Shown: in pieces, positions 15,279 to 23,072 of the stretch
Layout of the letters: every line of letters starts with the position of its first letter
Numbering within the stretch: the first letter of the stretch is position 1
Assembly (NCBI GenBank): GCA_020059765.1
Contig: JAGVBM010000303.1
Span: forward strand, 1 to 30,557
DNA: 30,557 nt
Origin: Bacillota bacterium
GTDB taxonomy: Bacteria > Bacillota > Bacilli > Tumebacillales > Effusibacillaceae
Reading direction: 5' to 3'
Translations under genes and position numbers: made by a program
The notes under the pieces: generated by a model
Databases searched by the model: none
What the model was told of the DNA's origin: nothing
Seen by the model: the letters and a program-made list of their open reading frames with translations, nothing else

Positions 15279-15298
15279 ATGACCGAGCGCTCGTTCAT
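15279..15298. promoter_or_regulatory. TetR-family (FadR-like) operator in front of the leucine/acyl-CoA operon
   Basis: ATGACCGAGCGCTCGTTCAT is a 20-base palindrome with a single mismatched symmetric pair. Its centre CGAGCGCTCG is perfectly self-complementary. It lies 14 bases upstream of a -10-like TATGAT (15312-15317), so a bound protein would cover the -35 region. The form and target genes fit a TetR-family acyl-CoA-sensing repressor (FadR or LiuR type). No regulator gene is present in the window. Confidence 0.65.
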
Positions 15299-15393
15299 GT
15301 GCAAGTGTTTTTATGATATTGTAGAAGTACAGAGAAAAACAACCAGAGCCAAGACAAAATGGACGGACAAACCAAAGTGTTGAGGGGGAGGAC

Positions 15394-16740
15394 ATGTTTA
15401 GCAAAATTCTGATCGCAAATCGCGGGGAAATCGCGGCGCGCATCATGCGCACTTGCATGTCGTTGGGCGTCCGAACGGTCGGTATATACTCGGACGCTGA
15501 TGCAAAAGCCCTGCATGTCCAACTTGCGGATGAGGCTTATTGGGTTGGAGGATCGCGGGTTGCCGAAAGTTATCTGAATATGGAGAGAATTATCGAGATT
15601 GCCAAACAAACCGGTGCGGAGGCCATCCATCCGGGATACGGGCTTTTGTCGGAAAACGCTGCCTTCGCGAAACGGTGCGAAGCGGAAGGGATTGTGTTTA
15701 TCGGACCCGCATCCGGCGTAATTGCACAGATGGGAAGCAAGATTGAATCCCGCAAGGCGATGGAAGCAGCGGGAGTACCGGTTGTTCCCGGCATCGCCCA
15801 TCCGTTGTCGGATGTGGAAGAGGCTGTGGAAGTCGCCGATCGGTTCGGCTATCCGGTAATGCTGAAAGCATCAGCCGGCGGCGGCGGAATTGGCATGCAG
15901 GTGGTCCGTGATGAAGCGGAACTTCGCAAGGCGTATGCGGGCAACCAAAAACGGGCGGCCGATTTTTTCGGTGACGGGGCCATGTATCTGGAGAAATTCA
16001 TTGAAAATCCCCATCATATTGAGATTCAGGTGTTGGCCGATTCTTTCGGCAATACGCTGTTTTTGTGGGAACGGGAATGTTCGATTCAACGCCGCCACCA
16101 GAAAGTGGTCGAAGAAGCGCCATCTCCATTCCTCAACAGTGAATTGCGGATCAAGATGGGGCAAACCGCGGTGCAAGCCGCACGATCCATCGGGTATCGC
16201 AATGCGGGCACGATCGAATTCCTCGTCGATGACCAGCATAACTTTTACTTTCTGGAAATGAACACACGGCTGCAGGTCGAACATCCGGTCACGGAAGAGA
16301 TTACCGGTTTGGATTTGGTGGAATGGCAATTGCGCATCGCAAACGGTGAAAGATTGCCTTTCCGGCAGGAAGAAGTCAGCCTTGACGGTCACGCGATTGA
16401 AGTGCGAATTTACGCGGAAGATCCGAAAACGTTCTTTCCGTCCCCGGGAACGGTTCAAAAACTTGTCTTCCCGGAGGGGCCTGGGGTTCGCAATGAGACA
16501 GGAGTGAACGAACAATCGGTCGTTACACCGTTCTATGACCCGATGATCGCCAAACTGGTAGTCAAAGGCTCCGATCGGCAGGACGCTGTGAAACGGCTGC
16601 AGGCTGCTCTCGATACCTATCAGGTGGAAGGCATCAAGACCAATTTGCCTATGCTGCGAGACGTGGCGCAACATCCGGTTTTTCAAGCGGGACATACTAC
16701 TACTGACTTCGTGGCGAAATATTTGCAAGGCAAATCCTGA
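15394..16740 (+). CDS. Biotin carboxylase subunit, probably of methylcrotonyl-CoA carboxylase (YngH type)
   Basis: 448 residues, complete. ILIANRGEIAARIMRT is the N-terminal Rossmann signature, HPGYGLLSENAAFA follows, KASAGGGGIGMQVV is the ATP-grasp glycine loop, and FLEMNTRLQVEHPVTE is the catalytic segment. It carboxylates the biotin on the carrier protein encoded next, using ATP and bicarbonate. The operon order (carboxylase, carrier, HMG-CoA lyase, enoyl-CoA hydratase, carboxyltransferase) equals yngH-yngHB-yngG-yngF-yngE of Bacillus subtilis, so methylcrotonyl-CoA is the likely substrate rather than acetyl-CoA. The start follows GAGGGGGAGGAC. The FadR-like palindrome upstream suggests induction by acyl-CoA. 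Confidence 0.92.
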   Translation: MFSKILIANRGEIAARIMRTCMSLGVRTVGIYSDADAKALHVQLADEAYWVGGSRVAESYLNMERIIEIAKQTGAEAIHPGYGLLSENAAFAKRCEAEGIVFIGPASGVIAQMGSKIESRKAMEAAGVPVVPGIAHPLSDVEEAVEVADRFGYPVMLKASAGGGGIGMQVVRDEAELRKAYAGNQKRAADFFGDGAMYLEKFIENPHHIEIQVLADSFGNTLFLWERECSIQRRHQKVVEEAPSPFLNSELRIKMGQTAVQAARSIGYRNAGTIEFLVDDQHNFYFLEMNTRLQVEHPVTEEITGLDLVEWQLRIANGERLPFRQEEVSLDGHAIEVRIYAEDPKTFFPSPGTVQKLVFPEGPGVRNETGVNEQSVVTPFYDPMIAKLVVKGSDRQDAVKRLQAALDTYQVEGIKTNLPMLRDVAQHPVFQAGHTTTDFVAKYLQGKS

Positions 16741-16796
16741 TCCTGCGAATGAAACGGATTCGGGGAATGATTTAAACAAAACGGGAGGAATATGGA

Positions 16797-17009
16797 ATGA
16801 GTCAAATTGCAGCCAGCATGGCGGGAAACGTTTGGAAAGTGCTTGTCAATCCGGGGGATCAGGTGGAAGTTGAGCAGGATGTGGTAATACTTGAATCGAT
16901 GAAAATGGAGATTCCGATTGCAAGCGAGTTTTCGGGAACCGTGAAGGAAGTCAAGGTGAACGAGGGAGATTTTGTAAATGAGGGAGACATCTTGGTTGAG
17001 TTGGAGTAA
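16797..17009 (+). CDS. Stand-alone biotin carboxyl carrier protein (YngHB type)
   Basis: 70 residues, just the biotinyl/lipoyl domain. ESMKMEIP holds the biotinylated Lys36, and two symmetric halves form the flattened barrel (NVWKVLVNPGDQVE and GTVKEVKVNEGDFVNEGD). It lacks the Ala/Pro-rich N-terminal arm of AccB, which fits a dedicated carrier of a catabolic acyl-CoA carboxylase. CGGGAGGAAT precedes the ATG. It needs BirA for modification, which is not encoded here. Confidence 0.93.
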   Translation: MSQIAASMAGNVWKVLVNPGDQVEVEQDVVILESMKMEIPIASEFSGTVKEVKVNEGDFVNEGDILVELE

Positions 17010-17057
17010 TCCCTTGGGTTAAAGAAATGGGCACTGCGTGGGAGAGGAAGTGAAGGG

Positions 17058-18038
17058 ATGTCAGATCAGGCAGCAAGTTCCGAAGTAAAACCGCCGCACG
17101 ATGAAAACGGGGGTTATATGCAAGCTGCTCCGTCGCCCCGTCGTTGGCCAGCCAATGTCGGCGTCAAGGAAGTCGGGCCGCGGGACGGTTTGCAGAATGA
17201 AGCGGTGTTTATCCCGACGGCTGACAAGATCGAGTGGATCAATCAACTGTCAGAAACCGGACTTTCCTATATCGAGATCACTTCATTCGTCAAGCCCAAG
17301 TGGATCCCCGCCTTGGCGGACGCTTTCGAAGTGGTCAACGGAATCCGGCGCGTTCCGGGGGTGACCTATGCGGCATTGGTGCCCAACCGCAAAGGACTGG
17401 AGCGGGCACTGGAGGCTGAAATCGACGAAACGGCCGTGTTCATGTCGGCGAGTGAAACCCATAACCGGCAAAACATCAACAAGACGATCAGCGATACATT
17501 TCCGGTGTTGCGGGAGGTTGTGGAAGAGTCGCTGGCGGCGGGCAAATCGGTGCGAGGATATGTGTCGACCGTGTTTGGCTGTCCCTATGAAGGACCCGTG
17601 CATGTGGAAGGCGTGTTGAGAGTTGCGGAATCGTTGTTCGAGATGGGGATTCATGAACTGTCCTTGGGCGATACGATTGGGGTCGCCAATCCCAAACAAG
17701 TGCAAGACGTGTTGGGCGTACTGTTGAAACGTTTTCCGGCGGACCGATTGGCCATGCATTTTCACGATACAAGAGGAACGGCGATGGCCAATGTACTGGC
17801 ATCGCTGGAGATGGGAATCACCTCCTTTGACGGTTCTCTCGGCGGACTCGGCGGGTGTCCGTACGCGCCGGGAGCGTCTGGCAATCTGGCGACCGATGAT
17901 CTGCTCTACATGCTGGACGGGATGGGAATTCAAAGCGGCATCGACCGGGATAAGCTGTTAACGGCCGTCCGCTATATACAATCCAAAATCGGCCGTACTT
18001 TGCCGAGCCACAATCTGCAAGCGGCAGGTCCGGTTTAA
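17058..18038 (+). CDS. Hydroxymethylglutaryl-CoA lyase (YngG type)
   Basis: 326 residues, TIM-barrel HMGL family. EVGPRDGLQNE carries the metal-binding and catalytic residues; SFVKPKWIPALADA, SASETHNRQNINKT and GYVSTVFGCPYEG follow; HFHDTRG gives metal-ligand His residues; and GGLGGCPYAPGASGN has the active-site loop Cys. It splits HMG-CoA into acetoacetate and acetyl-CoA, the last step of leucine breakdown. The first 25 residues (MSDQAASSEVKPPHDENGG) are a polar extension. ATG 17118 would remove most of it, but the better ribosome binding site (GAGAGGAAGTGAAGGG) favours ATG 17058. Confidence 0.93.
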   Translation: MSDQAASSEVKPPHDENGGYMQAAPSPRRWPANVGVKEVGPRDGLQNEAVFIPTADKIEWINQLSETGLSYIEITSFVKPKWIPALADAFEVVNGIRRVPGVTYAALVPNRKGLERALEAEIDETAVFMSASETHNRQNINKTISDTFPVLREVVEESLAAGKSVRGYVSTVFGCPYEGPVHVEGVLRVAESLFEMGIHELSLGDTIGVANPKQVQDVLGVLLKRFPADRLAMHFHDTRGTAMANVLASLEMGITSFDGSLGGLGGCPYAPGASGNLATDDLLYMLDGMGIQSGIDRDKLLTAVRYIQSKIGRTLPSHNLQAAGPV

Positions 18039-18088
18039 TCACATCATCCACAAAGTTTCCAGACAAGATGAAGGAAGGGGGAGGCAAG

Positions 18089-18874
18089 TTGGCGGAGCAA
18101 GTTGTGCAAGTCAGCAAAACGGCGGACGGTATTGCCGTCCTCACATTGAACCGGTCTGGGGCTGCGAATGCACTGTCGTTGCAGATGCTGTATGAATTGC
18201 ACGAGGCGATTTACGATATCAAATTCGACCGACAGGTACGCTGCGTTATCTTGACCGGAGCCGGCGACAAGGCATTCTGCGCGGGCGCCGATCTGAAGGA
18301 ACGGGCGGATATGGACATGACCCAAGTCAGACAGACGGTCGCCCTGATTCGGGGAAACATCAATGATCTGGAACAGTTGCCGCAACCGGTGATTGCGGCT
18401 GTCAACGGGGCCGCATTCGGCGGGGGAACTGAGTTGGCCTTGGCCTGCGACATTCGGGTGGCAGCGAAAACTGCCAAATTCGCATTGACGGAAACGTCCC
18501 TTGCCATTATCCCGGGGGCTGGCGGCACCCAGCGGTTGCCGCGACTGATCGGCAAGGGACGAGCCAAAGAACTGATTTTTACCGCCCGACGCATTGACGC
18601 GGAAGAAGCGTTGGAGATCGGACTTGTGGAATATGTAACACCGCCGGGCGAGGCTTTGGCGAAAGCATTGGATATCGCGAAGCAGATCATCCGCAACGGT
18701 CCGATTGCAGTCTCTCAAGCCAAATTTGCCATCGACAAAGGGTATGACGTGGATTTGCAAACCGGGTTGGCTATTGAACAAAACGCTTATGAAGTGATCA
18801 TTCCTACAAAAGATCGGTTGGAGGGATTGCAGGCCTTTAAAGAAAAGCGGCCGCCGCTGTTCAAGGGAGAATAG
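18089..18874 (+). CDS. Enoyl-CoA hydratase, probably methylglutaconyl-CoA hydratase (YngF type)
   Basis: 261 residues from TTG 18089, picked because GGGGGAGG (18077-18084) lies just before it and would be inside the coding region if ATG 18068 were used. Crotonase signatures are FCAGADLKERA, the oxyanion segment NGAAFGGGTELALACDI with the first catalytic Glu, and TETSLAIIPGAGGTQRLPR with the second. The stretch AIIPGAGGTQRLPRLIG followed by AKELIFTAR resembles human AUH, the 3-methylglutaconyl-CoA hydratase, which fits the operon. It would hydrate 3-methylglutaconyl-CoA to HMG-CoA, the lyase's substrate. Confidence 0.9.
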   Translation: MAEQVVQVSKTADGIAVLTLNRSGAANALSLQMLYELHEAIYDIKFDRQVRCVILTGAGDKAFCAGADLKERADMDMTQVRQTVALIRGNINDLEQLPQPVIAAVNGAAFGGGTELALACDIRVAAKTAKFALTETSLAIIPGAGGTQRLPRLIGKGRAKELIFTARRIDAEEALEIGLVEYVTPPGEALAKALDIAKQIIRNGPIAVSQAKFAIDKGYDVDLQTGLAIEQNAYEVIIPTKDRLEGLQAFKEKRPPLFKGE

Positions 18875-18916
18875 AGAGAATCGGATTAACGGCAAATTGA
18901 GAGGAGGCAGCGAGTT

Positions 18917-20446
18917 TTGTCATTGGAAAAAGAGTTTCAGGAGCGCGTTGATCGGGTCAAGCAGGGCGGCGCACCCAAATACCATGAAAAAAACAAGGAG
19001 CAGGGGAAACTGTTTGTTCGCGATCGGTTAAAGTTGTTGTTGGATCCGGGATTTGAACTGGAAGACGGATTGTTTGCCAACAATTTGGCGGAGGATTTGC
19101 CAGCTGACGGGGTGGTAACCGTTATCGGCAAAATTCACGGACGGACCGTTTGTGTGATGGCCAATGATTCGACTGTTAAAGCCGGGTCATGGGGATCCCG
19201 GACTGTAGAAAAGATTATTCGCATCCAGGAGACGGCAGACAAGCTGCGCGTCCCGATGATTTATCTGGTCGACTCGGCCGGCGCGCGGATTACCGACCAG
19301 ATTGAAATGTTTCCCGGTCGGCGGGGCGCGGGGCGGATTTTCTACAATGAAGTGAAATTGTCTGGAAAGGTTCCGCAGGTATGTGTGTTGTTCGGACCTT
19401 CCGCCGCTGGCGGCGCTTATATCCCGGCTTTTACCGACATTAACATCATGGTGGACGGCAATGCGTCAATGTACTTGGGATCGCCGCGCATGGCGGAAAT
19501 GGTGATCGGAGAGAAAGTAACGCTGGAAGAGATGGGCGGCGCACGAATGCACTGCTCCGTGTCCGGTGTCGGCGATGTGCTGGCCAATAGTGAAGAAGAA
19601 GCGATTGCCCTGGCAAGGTCGTATCTGGCGTTCTTCCCGGCCAATTATGCGGAAAAGCCGCCTGTGCTCGAACCAGCTGCACCCAAACAGTTTGAAAAAA
19701 CTTTGGAAGAAATCATTCCTGTTAATCAGAATGCGCCGTTTAACATGCTGGATCTGATTCATCGGATCGTGGATGAAGGTTCCTTCTTCGAGATCAAGAA
19801 ACTGTTTGCCGGGGAACTGATCACCGGATTGGCCCGAATGCACGGAAAACCGGTAGGCATCATCGCCAACCAGCCCCGGGTGAAAGGCGGAGTGTTGTTT
19901 CACGATTCGGCAGACAAAGCGGCACGCTTTATCACCTTGTGCGATGCGTTTCACATCCCGCTGTTGTTCCTGGCGGACGTACCCGGCTTCATGATCGGGA
20001 CGAAAGTCGAACGGGCAGGAATTATCCGGCACGGGGCAAAAATGATCGCTGCCATGTCGGAAGCAACCGTTCCGAAAATTTCCGTGGTCGTCCGCAAGGC
20101 ATACGGCGCCGGATTGTATGCGATGGCAGGGCCGGCTTTCGAACCGGATTGCTGTCTCGCGCTGCCGACGGCACAAATTGCCGTGATGGGACCGGAAGCG
20201 GCCGTGAACGCGGTATACGCCAACAAGATTGCCGAATTGCCGGAAGCCGAGCGACAAGCCTTCATCGAGGAAAAACGGGAAGAGTATCGGAAAGACATCG
20301 ATCTGTACCGTTTGGCATCTGAAATGGTAATTGACGGCATTATTCCGGCGAATTCCTTGCGGGAAGAACTGATTCAACGATTCGACGCGTATTCGTCCAA
20401 ATATATGCAATTCACGGAGCGCAAACACCCGGTATATCCGGTATGA
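18917..20446 (+). CDS. Acyl-CoA carboxyltransferase beta subunit, probably methylcrotonyl-CoA (YngE type)
   Basis: 509 residues, two crotonase-fold halves. DSAGARITDQIEMFPGRRGAG and FGPSAAGGAYIPAF form the N-terminal CoA-binding half. FLADVPGFMIGTKVERAGIIRHGAKM and RKAYGAGLYAMAGPAFEPD form the biotin-binding half. It transfers carboxyl from the carrier's biotin to an acyl-CoA. Propionyl-CoA carboxylase beta subunits look very similar; the neighbours (HMG-CoA lyase and an AUH-like hydratase) favour methylcrotonyl-CoA. Start at TTG 18917 after GAGGAGG. It is the last gene of the operon. I could not find a convincing terminator in the 119 bases that follow. Confidence 0.92.
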   Translation: MSLEKEFQERVDRVKQGGAPKYHEKNKEQGKLFVRDRLKLLLDPGFELEDGLFANNLAEDLPADGVVTVIGKIHGRTVCVMANDSTVKAGSWGSRTVEKIIRIQETADKLRVPMIYLVDSAGARITDQIEMFPGRRGAGRIFYNEVKLSGKVPQVCVLFGPSAAGGAYIPAFTDINIMVDGNASMYLGSPRMAEMVIGEKVTLEEMGGARMHCSVSGVGDVLANSEEEAIALARSYLAFFPANYAEKPPVLEPAAPKQFEKTLEEIIPVNQNAPFNMLDLIHRIVDEGSFFEIKKLFAGELITGLARMHGKPVGIIANQPRVKGGVLFHDSADKAARFITLCDAFHIPLLFLADVPGFMIGTKVERAGIIRHGAKMIAAMSEATVPKISVVVRKAYGAGLYAMAGPAFEPDCCLALPTAQIAVMGPEAAVNAVYANKIAELPEAERQAFIEEKREEYRKDIDLYRLASEMVIDGIIPANSLREELIQRFDAYSSKYMQFTERKHPVYPV

Positions 20447-20517
20447 TACGACAAAATTCCCATCTGGAAAAAAACCGGTTGGGGGATTATGTAATCTCTA
20501 TATAAAAAACGATTCTG

Positions 20518-20526
20518 TGTTATACT
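20518..20526 (+). promoter_or_regulatory. Extended -10 promoter of the Uma2 gene
   Basis: TGT-TATACT, about 40 bases upstream of the gene, within an A/T-rich stretch. No clear -35 box. Confidence 0.4.
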
Positions 20527-20565
20527 GAATTGTGAAACAGTAAAAATCTGTCAGGAGTGGTTGAA

Positions 20566-21144
20566 ATGGAAGCGGGAACATCCAATAATTTCACTCCCCC
20601 AACAAATTATGCGGATTATTTACAAACTGCAAACGAAGAAAGATGGGAAATTATTGATGGGGTTCCTTATAACATGGTTCCCTCCCCATCATTAGATCAT
20701 CAAAATATTGTAAGTAATCTTCAAGGAGAATTTTATGCCTATCTGAAAGGAAAAGAGTGTAGATCTTTCGTTGCCCCATTTGATGTAAGATTGCATGTTG
20801 AAGGAAAGTCTAATCACGAAATAAAAAATGTCGTACAACCAGATTTAACAATTGTCTGTGATAAATCCAAGTTGGACGACAAGGGATGTAACGGTACGCC
20901 CGATATGGTGATTGAAGTGCTCTCTCCAGCAACAGCGAAGAGGGATAGAAGTGACAAATTAAAACTATACAAAGTGACAAAGGTTAAAGAATATTGGATT
21001 ATTGATCCTTTCAACAAAACTGTTGAGGTAAATCGAATTCAGGATAATGTCTTTGGCGAGCCTGTTGTATATGGTGAAAACGAAAAAATTCAAGTTGGTA
21101 TTTTTGAAGACATGGTACTTGAATTACAACATATCTTTCTGTGA
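20566..21144 (+). CDS. Uma2-family putative endonuclease (DUF820)
   Basis: 192 residues. The PD-(D/E)xK-like core is visible: QPDLTIVCD supplies the first acid, DMVIEVLSPAT the E-x-L strand, KLKLYKVTKVKEYWIID the Lys-bearing helix and final strand. RWEIIDGVPYNM and FVAPFDVRLH are N-terminal family signatures. Start is ATG 20566, eight bases after AGGAG; the in-frame GTG 20557 overlaps that site. Codon use is clearly more A/T-rich than in all neighbours (many AAA, ATT, TTA codons), which suggests recent transfer. Uma2 genes are scattered, often in mobile or cyanobacterial contexts, and their cellular role is not settled. No toxin, modification or transposase partner is adjacent. Confidence 0.88.
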   Translation: MEAGTSNNFTPPTNYADYLQTANEERWEIIDGVPYNMVPSPSLDHQNIVSNLQGEFYAYLKGKECRSFVAPFDVRLHVEGKSNHEIKNVVQPDLTIVCDKSKLDDKGCNGTPDMVIEVLSPATAKRDRSDKLKLYKVTKVKEYWIIDPFNKTVEVNRIQDNVFGEPVVYGENEKIQVGIFEDMVLELQHIFL

Positions 21145-21156
21145 ATCACCAAACTT

Positions 21157-21200
21157 GTAATCCCTCAAAAGTTTTGACCTTGGCGGGGATTACTTTCTTT
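21157..21200 (+). terminator. Intrinsic terminator after the Uma2 gene
   Basis: GTAATCCC (21157-21164) and GGGATTAC (21186-21193) enclose a second palindrome, TCAAAAGTTTTGA. TTTCTTTG follows. Confidence 0.6.
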
Positions 21201-21319
21201 GTATGGAGATCTCCTGTATAAGGCAAGCGCTTATTTCTCCCTTGAAGCTCTGTGGAGTGTTTTCAAGCCGTTCTGAAAAACGTTGCATACTCGTCTTCTC
21301 CTTAGGCATACCTTTTAGA

Positions 21320-21432
21320 GTGACGGGGGAGTCCCCTCCTGCTGTGTCGGTAGGGCATGTCGGCAGTGAAACGTGCCGGTGGCACACAATCCATGAAACT
21401 GAGTGCGTCACATACAAGAAAATAGGCGAGGG
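21320..21432 (+). promoter_or_regulatory. Candidate yybP-ykoY (Mn2+) riboswitch before the TerC-family gene
   Basis: GTGACG (21320-21325) can pair with CGTCAC (21406-21411) to form a closing stem. It is directly followed by GGGGAGT, the hallmark of the yybP-ykoY 5' side. Inside, CTGCTG (21339-21344) pairs with CGGCAG (21361-21366), and GTGCC (21373-21377) with GGCAC (21381-21385). The ribosome binding site GAGGGG (21427-21432) is the perfect complement of CCCCTC (21333-21338), so a competing fold could hide it. yybP-ykoY riboswitches very often control TerC-family genes. The 3' core is not a clean consensus match, so this is a candidate only. Confidence 0.5.
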
Positions 21433-21442
21433 GTCGGTTTGC

Positions 21443-22105
21443 GTGGAGGGGTATTGGCTGCAGTTGGGCGAAATTGTGTTGATCAATTTTGTTCTGTCCG
21501 GAGACAATGCATTGTTGATTGCCATGGCAACTGGCAAACTGCCTGCCCGGCAGCGAAGCTGGGCCATGCTAGTGGGGATTGCCGGCGCCATGATCTTGCG
21601 GTTGGTCTTGACCGGAGTCGCGGCTGAATTGATACTGCTTCCGTTCGTACGGGCGCTTGGGGCGCTGCTTTTGATTGTGATCGCAGTCAATTTAATCAAA
21701 ACCCAACCACCTGAGGCAGGGCAGGAAACGCCCAGGTACTCTTCGTTCTGGTCGGCGACAGGGATGATCTTGTTGGCGGATTTGACGATGAGTTTGGACA
21801 ATGTGGCAGCGTTGGCGGGAATGGCCGAGGGAAATTGGGGATTGTTGATGATTGGGCTGACGATTAGCATGATATTCATGGTACTTGCCAGTACCTGGAT
21901 CAGCAGCATGCTGCAACGAGTACCGTCTTTGCTGATTGTCGGAGCGGGAATTCTCGCTTGGACTGCCGGGCGCATTCTGGCGGAAGATTCGGGAGTTTCC
22001 CATTGGGCGGGACAATATGTATGGATTATGCTGGTGTTGATCAGCTTGCTCTTTCTGCTCGTATCGTGGCTGAAATCCCGTTCAACCGGGAAGGAAGCCT
22101 TATAA
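21443..22105 (+). CDS. TerC-family integral membrane protein (YjbE/YkoY-like), putative metal exporter
   Basis: 220 residues from GTG 21443; the open frame runs further upstream, but those codons fall in the structured leader, and GAGGGG precedes this GTG. There are about seven hydrophobic spans. The duplicated TerC signature is present: INFVLSGDNALLIAM in the first half and LLADLTMSLDNVAALAG in the second, each with the Asp-Asn pair thought to line a metal path. Relatives in bacilli (MeeF/MeeY) and Escherichia coli (Alx) are linked to Mn2+ export and to metal loading of secreted enzymes. It is followed by a strong terminator, hence monocistronic. Confidence 0.85.
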   Translation: MEGYWLQLGEIVLINFVLSGDNALLIAMATGKLPARQRSWAMLVGIAGAMILRLVLTGVAAELILLPFVRALGALLLIVIAVNLIKTQPPEAGQETPRYSSFWSATGMILLADLTMSLDNVAALAGMAEGNWGLLMIGLTISMIFMVLASTWISSMLQRVPSLLIVGAGILAWTAGRILAEDSGVSHWAGQYVWIMLVLISLLFLLVSWLKSRSTGKEAL

Positions 22106-22118
22106 CCAGAAATAACTC

Positions 22119-22153
22119 GCCGGTTTCATTCTAGATACGAAACCGGTTTTTTG
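22119..22153 (+). terminator. Intrinsic terminator after the TerC-family gene
   Basis: CCGGTTTC (22120-22127) and GAAACCGG (22139-22146) followed by TTTTTT. Confidence 0.85.
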
Positions 22154-22156
22154 TGT

Positions 22157-22185
22157 TTGTAAAAACGATATTGAAATGATATCAT
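22157..22185 (+). promoter_or_regulatory. Promoter of the SPFH-RHH pair with an operator-like palindrome
   Basis: TTGTAA (22157-22162), 17-base spacer, TATCAT (22180-22185). The -10 box forms the right half of a perfect 10-base palindrome ATGATATCAT (22176-22185), a plausible binding site for a dimeric repressor such as the ribbon-helix-helix protein encoded downstream. Confidence 0.5.
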
Positions 22186-22215
22186 ATTGACATCGAAATT
22201 GTAAGGAGGAGCCTT

Positions 22216-23058
22216 ATGAACGAGAAAAGAGCATTTGTCGTGAATGGTTTTTTTGGAGTTGCCTTAATCGTACTGCTGCTCGGTTTCGGAGTATATGCCT
22301 TGGTTAACGGAAAAGAGGTGCTGGGAGCCATCGAGATCGTGCTCGCTGCTATTCTTTTCAGCGGCATGTTTGTGGTTCAGCCCAATCAGGCCGGTGCAGT
22401 GGTTTTCTTCGGTCAATATTTGGGCAGCGTCAGACAAAGCGGACTTTGGATTGGGATTCCGTTTACCATTCGCCGCAAAGTGTCCCTGCGGGTACGCAAC
22501 TTTAACAGTGCAAAGCTGAAAGTGAACGACATCGAAGGAAATCCGATCGAAATTGCTGCGGTTATCGTGTTTCGTGTGGTGGATTCGGCAAAAGCGATGT
22601 TTGAAGTCGACAATTATGAGCAGTTTGTGGAAATTCAGAGTGAAACCGCATTGCGTCATATTGCCAGCCAGTATCCCTACGACAATTTTGAGCAGGAAGG
22701 GCATTCCCTGCGGGGCAACACGGAAGAAATTGCAGCCGAGTTAAAAAGCGACTTGCAAGCAAGATTGTCTGTTGCTGGAGTGGAAGTTGTAGAAGCTCGC
22801 TTGACACATCTCGCCTATGCGACGGAAATTGCCGGTGCCATGCTGCAGCGGCAGCAAGCTGCGGCGATTTTGGCGGCGCGCGCCAAGATTGTGGAAGGTG
22901 CTGTGGGGATGGTTCAAATGGCCATTGCGAAGCTCCAGCAGGAGGGGGTCGTCGAACTCGACGAGGAGCGGAAAGCAGCAATGATCAACAATCTGATGGT
23001 CGCCATTGTTTCTGAACGCGCCGCTCAACCTGTTATAAACAGCGGCTCACTTTATTAG
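22216..23058 (+). CDS. SPFH/band-7 (prohibitin-like) membrane protein
   Basis: 280 residues. Two N-terminal hydrophobic spans (GFFGVALIVLLLGFGVYALV and LGAIEIVLAAILFSGMFVV) are followed by the SPFH domain: VQPNQAGAVVFFGQYLG, then GIPFTIRRKVSLRVRNF, NPIEIAAVIVFRVVDS and the long helix GVEVVEARLTHLAYATEIAG. A short C-terminal helix (QRQQAAAILAARAKIVEGA) may oligomerise. SPFH proteins build membrane-associated ring or cage assemblies and often partner proteases or organise lipid domains. No NfeD protease gene is present; the neighbour is a ribbon-helix-helix protein 14 bases downstream. Start after AAGGAGGAGCCTT. Confidence 0.88.
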   Translation: MNEKRAFVVNGFFGVALIVLLLGFGVYALVNGKEVLGAIEIVLAAILFSGMFVVQPNQAGAVVFFGQYLGSVRQSGLWIGIPFTIRRKVSLRVRNFNSAKLKVNDIEGNPIEIAAVIVFRVVDSAKAMFEVDNYEQFVEIQSETALRHIASQYPYDNFEQEGHSLRGNTEEIAAELKSDLQARLSVAGVEVVEARLTHLAYATEIAGAMLQRQQAAAILAARAKIVEGAVGMVQMAIAKLQQEGVVELDEERKAAMINNLMVAIVSERAAQPVINSGSLY

Positions 23059-23072
23059 AAAGCCGTTTGCAG

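Noticed and set aside
15871..16779. 302-residue open frame on the minus strand
   Set aside because: Antisense to the biotin carboxylase gene, which has all family motifs; no ribosome binding site and no recognisable domain.
18044..18895. 283-residue open frame on the minus strand
   Set aside because: Antisense to the enoyl-CoA hydratase gene; same reasons.
19466..20428. 320-residue open frame on the minus strand
   Set aside because: Lies wholly opposite the carboxyltransferase gene, has no ribosome binding site, and its residues (many His, Arg, Phe) look like an antisense frame of a codon-biased gene.
21203..21442. 80-residue N-terminal extension of the TerC-family protein
   Set aside because: The codons fall in a structured leader and do not resemble the family, whose N-terminus starts just before the first span.
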